The notes under the pieces were generated by a model. That model saw only the letters and a list, made by a program, of their open reading frames with translations, made no database searches and was not told the DNA's origin. The translations under genes and the position numbers were made by a program. A stretch of 64,000 nucleotides of DNA, taken from assembly GCA_958510875.1 (NCBI GenBank), contig OY294067.1, positions 143,259,546 to 143,323,545 of the forward strand, read 5' to 3'. Source of the stretch: Endomychus coccineus. Taxonomy: Eukaryota; Arthropoda; Insecta; Coleoptera; Endomychidae. Positions 55,450 to 64,000 of the stretch are shown here, one piece after another; position 1 is the stretch's first letter; each line of letters begins with the position of its first letter.

Positions 55450-57320
55450 CAAAATTAGTAATAATGACATACCTGCTTCAACGTTGCCACACGGACGGAT
55501 TCATTTCCCTACTTTAAAATCATCACTCACGACAGTGCAATTATGCAATTCGATAACATATCGTGATGACTGCAGTTGCTGATATCATATCATGGATTGC
55601 CAAGACCTGACTCATCCGGAACTTGATTATTCAAATTAATCAAGAATTCAAACAATATTGGGAATAAACCCTGTAACGGGGTTCACCCCGCTACAGTGCT
55701 TCCCTCTAACGTGTAATGTTTGAATATTCTCGCGAAGGGAACACTATGGTCTTTCCATTGCATTTTGTACAAACATGTTATAATATAAAGTATGTCAGGA
55801 AGAACGCTTGCAAAATAATTGGTGAGCCGGAGTTCAGGACAAGGGATTGCACAGGTTCGATATTCGATGGAGTAATTCTCATTTTGTTATGGAACTACGA
55901 AAATTACCACCAATGAGAAACAAACTTGTTCTAATACTTCGAGCGCCACGTTTCACATTATGAGATGACAGTTAGACAAGCCCTCGTAACTTCAGTTTGC
56001 TCTGTACTACCATCTCAGATCAGTTTGACACGTTTGTATATTCGTGAAGGGAACATTCTGCCCTTCCTATCATATCTTGTTCCAATTCCATCACGTGATA
56101 GGCGGATATCTGAAAAAAGTGTACAACCGAAATTGGTTTGAAATATTGAGGAGCTTCTAAGGATTATTCATAGAAATCTCGAACAGATCGATATTTGAAT
56201 GATCATTTTTCCAACGTATTCCTTAAGGTAGGCGAAGAAACGTAGAGATTCATCGAAATCAAGACTTTTCTCAACCAATTATACTTTCCTGCAACGTACC
56301 TATTGCTGTTCGACAACTTCGTAATAGCAAGGGAATTAGTGATAATATTAGTATCACAATATCTAGTCGATCAATAGCATAGAATCCTGCAATATTAGAC
56401 CAAAAATAAACTATTTTACATACATTCATGTCGAGTATTGCTGTAAACTGAGTTTACTAGTCATATTCTTTGATGGCCAATAGTTGATCTAATGAATATC
56501 ACGTTTGAACAATTACTCCACTTGACATCATGAGAGATGCTTAACAGTCTGTGTATTAACTTATCATAAGCTCGGAAGATATTGTAATCGGAATAAACGA
56601 CGTTATAAATTTAACCGGAACCGCCTTCCACCGACAGGGACGACTTTAAATAGTAATTGAAAAGATTTATTGGTGATGGTGGTTACAGTGCAATATTGTT
56701 TTGCCTCGAAAATGCAATTGAATTATACGTGATGACGTAAAAGTAGAAGTATTGCGTTGAATGGTTTATCGACATCCATATTACAGCATTTAGTTTTCTG
56801 TGTTCATTCATGAATTACTATAGTTACCTGTATAGTTTCATATATAGCTTGAGTTTCACGATTGGCTATATAAAAAGTATTGTGAGTTGAAGCAAGTCTG
56901 AAAAATTGCATTGCGTTACAAATAAATCGGTTCCAATTGCTGAGAAGCTTGGGCCTGATGAGATGCCAGCACGTCGACTGGTCATGATTACGGTTCCACA
57001 GTAATTTCAGGAAATTATTTATGTTCCAGTAAAATTATTCAATTTATTGTACCGTCTAGTTACCGTTATTTTAGGTACTGACGACAGCCTCATTAGAATA
57101 GAGCTTTCATCATATCCTCATCTTTATAGAACCTTCATCACTCAATAAATCTGAATATACCGGTGTCTCATGATGAACTTGTATATCGCTATATGTTGCA
57201 GTATACGGACTTTTTTGTATCGATGGAACCTTCTTAGTGCTTCACATGGTTTCCGTATAATATTCTCGAGTATTGAAGCATTATTGTGTTCATATTTGGA
57301 ATTTTCTCTGAAAATACTCT
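55450..57320. other. Gene-free stretch to the right of the Polinton-like element
   Basis: The first six bases (CAAAAT, 55450-55455) are the candidate target duplication. Two diverged copies of 'GAAGGGAACA..'-type text occur at about 55725-55790 and 56035-56095. Short ORFs (for example 55716-55916 +, 57170-57379 +) have no recognisable content. Confidence 0.45.
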
Positions 57321-57324
57321 ATAT

Positions 57325-57880
57325 ATTACTAGCTGTTGTTCGTGGGCTATGCCGACAGAAATGCCTAAGACCCGTATAAAAAAGTCATTCCCAAAGTTTC
57401 AATAATCAATAAGCAAATTTCTAATGAGTAGAAGCAGCTGACGGAGTGGAAAGATGAGAATTTATACTCTGTGTCTATTTGAATTGACAGGGATATCTAT
57501 AATATGGAATGGTCTGTCACGAATATTATGTAACTGTCTGTCATGTAAACGTTACCTGTCTTGTTAATGAGATATGTGTCATCTGTGATAGCATGGACAG
57601 TCTGAACTGTGATAATGATTCATTAATCTGTGGCTCTGTCTGTCATGTAAGTTGTACGTAATCATATTAGCTGTCAGAAAAGTCGAATTAATCGAATCCC
57701 TCCCATCATGTTTGAGATTGAGTTTCGGAAAATGTGTTCTTTTTGGGTGTCTACGTCATATGCGGAACATATATGGCAAGTTTCAAGTCCGTCCGCTTCA
57801 TTGTCTTGGGATTTTTTGATGAGTGGGTCAGTCAGTCATTGAAAGACTGGATTTTGCATTTTATATACAGACTCCCTCTA
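57325..57880 (+). mobile_element. Decayed widespread insect interspersed repeat
   Basis: It begins with 'TATTACTAGCTGTTGTTCGT', resembling the common insect start ACTAGCTGTTGCCCGCGG. It ends with 'GATGAGTGGGTCAGTCAGTC' and a TTTTATATACAGA tail, the usual end of the same repeat type. The class (RTE-derived or SINE-like) is not fixed by eye. No ORF. Confidence 0.5.
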
Positions 57881-58359
57881 AAATGTTTCACTCCACAAAG
57901 TCCCTAATATATTACGAATTGATAATCATCATTTACTATGCTCATCACTATCACAAATAAAAAGAACATAATCGACACTTCCAATTATTAGTGGAAGTCG
58001 ATTTTAAATTCTCATAATTGTTCCATCAACACTTCGGTATCATTCGAAACATGCGTTATCAATCAAAATACGCTCTGGGAAATAATTCCTTGAATACCTA
58101 TCATTGAATATATTTGTTGATATATGGATTCTTTGCGATTTCAAATAAGATCTATAAGAAAAATGTGATCAAAATTTGGAATCTTGTAGTATGTCGTTTT
58201 CGGTTACGATATACAAGATGATACATATAGGAAATGTGTAAATTTGATTAAAATACCCAATATCAAAAATATGAAGTGATTAAATGAGAAGACAAGCTCG
58301 TAAAACACTCAGTATAAGGAAGCGAATATCATATATTCAATATGTGAATGAATAGAGCT
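57881..58359. other. Gene-free stretch
   Basis: Nothing recognisable in this AT-rich spacer. Confidence 0.4.
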
Positions 58360-58951
58360 TCATTGCATTAGATACTCATTATTAGCTGTGGCAGCCAGTT
58401 CTATATAGGACATTTTAGGTTGTGGATTATTGATTGACCATGACCAGTGGAAGCAAACATGCTTTCTCCCACGCGTAAGGCGGTTTTCAAGAAGCATCAA
58501 ATACAGCTTATCACCTGACAGCTGTACGGAGAACGGATGATGTGTTAGTTGATCTCTGGGGATAAGTTCACACAATTCAAAATTATCTCCGTTTTGATTT
58601 TCCTTGAATTTGAAGAACGATTCTGGTAATGATTGTCGCTGATTCAGTCCACCACCCAGATTATGTGTCTGGGATCATATGTAGCAATCGATCGTTTCGA
58701 ATCTGAATCTGGATTGAATTGTCAGGATAACCTGTAACATTTTGCGGCAATACATAGTGTATGCACAATATTTCAATTGTCTGAAACCTCGAGCTGCTAT
58801 TGTCAATTTCGAGAGTGAGGATTCGTCCTTTAGGTAGTTTACTTGTATAGTAGGCCATCTGACCACTAATATAAGGGTGGTAGATCACGAGACCCACCGG
58901 CGACCGATGGTAGACGCTCAATACTACTTGTATACACATATTCAGTACCAC
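58360..58951 (-). pseudogene. Unrecognised minus-strand coding region, one frameshift
   Basis: Frame 1 (58951-58661) contains YHRSPVGLVIYHPYISGQ, KLPKGRILTLEIDNSSSRF and YVLPQNVTGY. After a frame change at about 58665-58680 the reading continues LNQRQSLPESFFKFKEN and QLSGDKLYLMLLENRL, then WSWSINNPQPKMSYIELAA. Codon use and length look gene-like. I cannot assign a family. Its 5' half lies in a 517 bp duplicated unit, so a partial second copy exists at 59268-59468. It could be a host gene, an exon of one, or an endogenous viral fragment. Confidence 0.45.
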
Positions 58952-59752
58952 GAGTCTGAGAGGAAAATCAAACCTCTCGAAGACATAGAATTTGATCTAT
59001 AAACAGAAACCCGGAGCAAATGAAGCAAGTGTTGCAATTTTGATATTAGTTTTTATGAACCAACATGGCGCGGTGGTGAGAATCTCAGTAGTGAGTGCAT
59101 CATTTCAGAGATAAAATAAACAATGCTGGTTTGGCCACTTTAGGAATGGAGATAGTTCCAATATCCTTCAAAACAGAGCATGAGCAAGGTAAAGCACGAA
59201 CATGTGCTAACATTAAATTAGAAGACCGAAATGCCGATAACCGATAACCTGTAACATTTTGCGGCAATACATAGTGTATGCACAATATTTCAATTGTCTG
59301 AAACCTCGAGCTGCTATTGTCAATTTCGAGAGTGAGGATTCGTCCTTTAGGTAGTTTACTTGTATAGTAGGCCATCTGACCACTAATATAAGGGTGGTAG
59401 ATCACGAGACCCACCGGCGACCGATGGTAGACGCTCAATACTACTTGTATACACATATTCAGTACCACGAGTCTGAGAGGAAAATCAAACCTCTCGAAGA
59501 CATAGAATTTGATCTATAAACAGAAACCCGGAGCAAATGAAGCAAGTGTTGCAATTTTGATATTAGTTTTTATGAACCAACATGGCGCGGTGGTGAGAAT
59601 CTCAGTAGTGAGTGCATCATTTCAGAGATAAAATAAACAATGCTGGTTTGGCCACTTTAGGAATGGAGATAGTTCCAATATCCTTCAAAACAGAGCATGA
59701 GCAAGGTAAAGCACGAACATGTGCTAACATTAAATTAGAAGACCGAAATGCC
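58725..59752. repeat. Tandem duplication, two copies of about 517 bp, apparently identical
   Basis: 58725-59241 is repeated at 59242-59752, and I saw no difference between the copies by eye. Each includes the 5' part of the unrecognised coding region and a 270 bp stretch after it. A very recent duplication, gene conversion or an assembly error would explain it. Confidence 0.9.
59242..59468 (-). pseudogene. Second copy of the 5' part of the unrecognised coding region
   Basis: It repeats the YHRSPVGLVIYHPYISGQ block exactly, but the frame then runs into unrelated duplicated sequence (59100-59250) in place of the 3' half. Confidence 0.55.
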
Positions 59753-59973
59753 TATATAAAGACCGACAGATTCTTCCAACATTGAACATTGCTTGGGATA
59801 AATGTTGTAGCAAATATGATATCGAAGTGGTTGAAGGAATCATCAGAGATGTTAGGACTGGATACTGAAGAAAATTGAATCACAAACCACTCCGCACGAT
59901 CAACTGCAGTTCTCGTCTTGCCAAAACCATCATCAGTGAGCAGGAAATTATGATAATTAAAGTCGTAGATCAT
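59752..59973 (-). CDS. Unrecognised 73-residue minus-strand ORF
   Basis: Contains DDGFGKTRTAVDRAEWFVIQ and FDIIFATTFIPSNVQCWKN. It ends exactly where the duplicated unit begins. No family recognised. A single stop separates it from a further open reading into the duplicated unit, so it may be the broken upstream part of the same locus. Confidence 0.25.
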   Translation of the reverse strand: MIYDFNYHNFLLTDDGFGKTRTAVDRAEWFVIQFSSVSSPNISDDSFNHFDIIFATTFIPSNVQCWKNLSVFI

Positions 59974-62268
59974 ATATTTCTTCCAAACCTAACCTTCATT
60001 CGGAAAATAAACTTCATTTGAAAATTAATTGATAAACTAAGAGATATTGAGAAAGCAATAGCAAACAAACAATGTTACAAAATTCTCCACCCACACTGAA
60101 CGACATATACAGAGAACTCACTCGAATAAATCGATATACTGCGGCGAATTCAGCTCTACTATTCAATTATAACATAACTCCATTTAATAGTCATGTTCAT
60201 AGATTATTGAACGTCCATATGAGCCAGCAAAAATTATAACAACGGAAGTGACAATTTGCAACGCAACCAACTATATTAGATCCACTTCCTTCGAAGAGTT
60301 AAATAAAATTCGGGACTTTCACCCATCATCCTCCAATAATTAATAAACTTCATGATTTGATTCCTCAATTTGCAATACAACCATTTTATATATGTAAAAA
60401 CACTTCACAGATAAAGTTCCTTCTGCGACAAATCTGCGATTTACAAATACGATTGTGAGTCTTGATCTCAATGAAAATCTTCCTAAGACAATATTGCTTA
60501 CCCAACATTCATGAACCGGGTAATTGAAGGAGACCAATCATTACAAATACTTATTGTCCCTCGTATAACATAGCAACATGATTAGTTAAGGAATTTTGAA
60601 ACTTCCACTCAACACAAAGTCTCTCTCTGAACCAGCAAAACTATAACAACGATGTTGAGAAACTTTAACAAATAGCGTCGGACAATGGTTTCGACAAATC
60701 AGAAAAAGAAATTGGAACACAGGCAACTAGGCAAATTAGTGCTCGATAAAATTCAGAAGTTGCACTCATCATCTTTCAGTAATAATAAATAAATTTCAAC
60801 ATTTGTTTTCTAAATTTGCAATATAACCTGTTTATAAATGTAATAGCCAGAAGACAATTCAGGCAGCTCCTTCATAAAGTTTTCGACTCCGACAAATCAC
60901 GGATTTGCGAAATCGATTTTGAATCATGTTCTAGGTAGGTACTTCCTCTAGGTGGCAAAGAATAACAAATAATATTGAGATTACATGAGTGTCCTCATGG
61001 GCTGAGGTTTGCCTCAGAATGTGCAAGTTATGACTGGAATGATTCAATCCGAAGCTAGTAATGTTGATATGAGGCACAGTTGTGCAGAAATAAAACAAAT
61101 TATTTTATTTATTAAATGAATAAATTGAGTGAGTGATTTTACGTTATCAGCCACATGTTGTGGTAGAAGTACCTAGCAACATATGAAACCGAATAAAACT
61201 GATACTTATGAAATACATAGTTATTAGAAAATGAGTTAACTTGATTCTCCTTTAGCGCTCCAGATAGTATACGTATTGTTGGGAAGGAAAGGCTTCCTCT
61301 TATTTCATGAAAATGATGTTTAATGAAGGTCCAAAGACTTTCTCAAATATGTGATTTTGAAACATAAATCTACTGCTCCAACTATTTGGGAAGAGGTATA
61401 GCTATCTCTGCCGAATCCTCGCCTACACTAATTTTGAATGACTGGATAGCATTTTTTGACATTAAAAATATAAGATGTTCCTCCACCTCTTGGTCACTAT
61501 TTACGGAATATAGAAACGACTCTGAGAATCTTGCATAATTTATCTTATAATATTGGCCTTTCCAATTATACCTTTTCTGATCGCCTCATTGGTTGGTTCC
61601 AAGTAGCCATTGAGTGCCTAAAACAGTATTGCATATCTCCCATTTGAAATTGATATTGAAACTCAATAATGATACTAAAAACGGTAATAATAATAATATT
61701 AATAATACTAGAAAGTGACACATATAAGCTTTATTGAGATCGTGTCATAATTACGGATATAACAATACATTACAATATACCAGATTTGACCCTTACTAAT
61801 GAACATAATAAATTGGATACATGATAGATATTGCTATTCCAGGCACACAAAACATGCAGACAATATAATACTCATAAATGAGGAGGTATTTTTCTTAACG
61901 CGGTTTTACACCATAAGTGACATTCTCACCTATAGATGACGTTATGTTCTTCAGAATCTTCTTGTTCCATAGCTATTCTGATTTGAGCGGAACGCAGTAT
62001 TTCCTGTAGTGATAGTGAATTGAAATTCAATGTCCGATTCAAAATGCAGTTTTAATCTGAACAAATCGAAACGAACTTTGATGTTACCGGTGCAAGTGAA
62101 GTTTCTTAGTACTGCTTCCTCAACATAAATGGAGGATAACTGTGTTTAAATTAAGAATGGGACAAGTGAGGGGACCCGTAAAAAAGGGGAGAAAATTGAT
62201 AAATGGCAAATAGCTATGGAATTGAGTAGGTTTCTCAGAAAAGTGAGGTTGTACTATCATTTCATAAT
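59974..62268. other. Gene-free stretch with a diverged tandem pair and a simple repeat
   Basis: Blocks at about 60225-60480 and 60632-60940 share 'CAGCAAAA.TATAACAACG', 'TTTGCAATA' and 'CAAATC.GCGATTT'-type text and are diverged copies about 410 bp apart. An (AAT)n-like run lies at about 61684-61710. No convincing gene. Confidence 0.45.
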
Positions 62269-62960
62269 ATGCATTCAAATTATTTTCCAAACGTGGAGGA
62301 CTTTGAGCAGCCTTGTAATCATGCGAGAAAGAGATTAAATGCTAGTGCTATATCTCGGGAAGCCATTATTCTGGTACGAGAAAAAATGTACGCTGAGCCG
62401 AATCGAATTACTCAGGACAATAAGATTTCTCATCTTATACAAGTTAGTAAAAATAAACTACGTTGAAAAAGAGTGCGAGTAACGTACTTCTTTTATGATC
62501 AGAATAACGGAAAATATAAATTGTTTCTAAATTCATCGTTCAAGAATTGCATGTTTCTCAGAGGCGGCTTATTTCGATTTCGAAAAAAATGCACAAAGGA
62601 AATAGTATAACGGAGACTAGAAAAGGGAGGAGTCCTTACTGAAGCTTATCGACATAAGCGTGAGTTGGTAATAAATTTTGTCTGCAGACTGAAAGGTACA
62701 GAATCTCATTATTATAGTCAAAACTCAAAACTATTCATCATTTCGGAATTGCTAAAAATGTACTATGCGTCAGTAACAGCAAAATTTAAAGTAGCAAAAT
62801 CCTTTTCTTATACCATCTTCAATTCTAAATTCAATATGTGATTTGGTTCTCCGTCTACCGACAAATGAAACCTTTGCTATCAAATGAAAAACTGATTGAA
62901 ATTGTCTGAGATTGAGAGGGAAAATGTCAACGTTATGATGATACTCTCAGCTAAGCAATT
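62269..62960 (+). pseudogene. Remnant of a widespread insect repetitive protein family
   Basis: A first frame (62269-62466) contains ARKRLNASAISREAIILVRE. A later frame gives CRLKGTESHYYSQNSKLFII, then SYTIFNSKFNM and FGSPSTDK. The ESHYxRxxSxxxYL block followed by 'YxxxFxxxFNLxFGxPxxDxC' is a pattern I recall from transposon-like proteins repeated across insects. Several stops occur, so the copy is dead. The element class is not assigned. Confidence 0.5.
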
Positions 62961-63086
62961 CCATGACGCGAAGAGTGACTTATACGGAGCGCAGTTCTCA
63001 GGCTGTATTTGTGACATGGTTCAATTCGACACAATAATTCGAACGTTGTGAACATGTTGACGGATAAATGAACATTAACATGCACC

Positions 63087-63272
63087 ATGCTCTCTGAAGA
63101 CTATTGTAGTATCATTTCTTGTGAGAGAACATTCGTTCTTACAAGTAGACCTGATCTTTGGGACATTCTTGAGAAGTTAATTAGGGAGAGAGAAGAAATC
63201 TTGAAGAAGGAGGATTATTGGGACATCTCTGAAGTAGGTACAGTCAGAGTTCTTGGAACTTGTATGACCTGA
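63087..63272 (+). other. Unrecognised 61-residue ORF
   Basis: It contains a charged stretch (EKLIREREEILKKEDYWDIS) but no known motif. Probably not a gene. Confidence 0.15.
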
Positions 63273-63753
63273 AGCAATTGAATGATTCATTCGAAAAATT
63301 GGATCATATTCGAGATGCAAAATAATTTACTTCGAATAATTATTTAACGATCTAAACCAAAGGAATTATTGTCAGGAAAATGTAGAACTGAAATGGTGAA
63401 GGGACCTTATCGACAATCCAAATGAAGAACCAGATAATGGTGATGGAGAATGATCGTTTGAGGGTTTTATTTGAAAAATCTTGGTATATCCGTGTTTTCC
63501 TTTTTGCAAGTTATTCTAACAACACTCATCATCCTTTTCATGTAAATACTGTTATGAATATTGAAACATATACCTAGTGTAGCGTAATATAGCGTGAAAT
63601 CCGTGTGCTCCCGGAATTGTCTTTGCCACTGCGAACCTGTCTATTAAGTACATTGTTAAGCAGTATTAAGTTTTGTTATGAAAAACGATGAAACCGTTGA
63701 AATGTTTCTTCCAACACAGATGAATAGTGACTCGGAATCCAAGATTTGTTTAT

Positions 63754-63972
63754 TCACGGGCAGTTACAGACTAGTTCTTGCTGCCAGCCTTTTAATGTTC
63801 CCCCGATTCCGTCGCATAGACCTTTGACATGAACAGTCGCATGGAAATGCCATTCAAAGGTGATTTTAAAATCTTCATAGTGCTTCATCTGATTTATAAA
63901 ATTGTATTTGTTTTCGTTGTAATCCTCCATCAGTGGAATAAATAAAATGTTCCGGTTTATAACTATTTTCAA
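63754..63972 (-). pseudogene. Fragment of a repetitive protein with CDGIGGTLK motif
   Basis: The minus ORF contains EWHFHATVHVKGLCDGIGGT. A 'FFATSHGKGxCDGxGGTxK' phrase is common in decayed transposon-like proteins of insects and other animals. Only the local phrase is readable and the class is not assigned. Confidence 0.45.
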
Positions 63973-64000
63973 ACAGGTTAGTCACCAGTAATTTCTATAC

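Overview
The window is AT-rich, intron-containing animal DNA, most probably from an insect, and is dominated by transposable elements. Evidence: a metalloprotease gene split by GT-AG introns, and insect-type repeats (Penelope-like, non-LTR, BEL/Pao, mariner, Polinton-like). No bacterial gene organisation, CRISPR array or rRNA was seen, and I could not name a species.

Host gene: two + strand exons of an ADAMTS-type secreted metalloprotease (16852-17225 and 23636-23974) join in phase 0 across a 6.4 kb intron. They encode much of the propeptide and the first residues of the catalytic domain. Exons for the signal peptide and for the zinc site are not in view. The intron holds a foldback element, a 158 bp tandem duplication, a Penelope-like reverse transcriptase scrap and a LINE scrap. 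A second LINE copy follows the second exon.

Left part (1-16.2 kb): two LINE relics (1964-2955 +, 3860-4168 -), a palindromic element (8373-9237), a short palindrome with two head-to-head hammerhead-like motifs (10147-10304), and seven Penelope LTR units of up to about 880 bp (10338-15770). Four units face minus, two plus and one minus, forming a large palindrome. They end at a GIY-YIG endonuclease remnant of a Penelope-like element (15796-16075 -). One unit keeps an intact hammerhead ribozyme core.

Middle (25-43 kb): a long gene-free stretch, then a decayed BEL/Pao retrotransposon (32792 to about 38464) broken by an internally deleted mariner (36242-37133). After these come a DNA element with long inverted repeats (39653-40780), a LINE 3' end (about 40975-41272 -) and a 498 bp tandem duplication (42064-43058).

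The most striking object is an 11.9 kb Polinton/Maverick-like virus-derived element at 43594-55449. It has long inverted repeats packed with CACGTG, termini beginning AG and ending CT, and a 6 bp flanking repeat matching at 5 of 6 bases. All recognisable genes lie on the minus strand: packaging ATPase, a conserved protein of unknown role, a coiled-coil fibre-like protein, retroviral-type integrase, adenain-like cysteine protease, a putative minor capsid protein, a putative major capsid protein and two accessory ORFs. A morphogenesis and integration set is therefore present, but no protein-primed DNA polymerase B is seen. Several genes are frameshifted, so this copy looks like a fossil.

Right part (55.5-64 kb): a decayed insect interspersed repeat, an exact-looking 517 bp tandem duplication over an unrecognised minus-strand coding region, and two decayed repetitive-protein remnants at the end.
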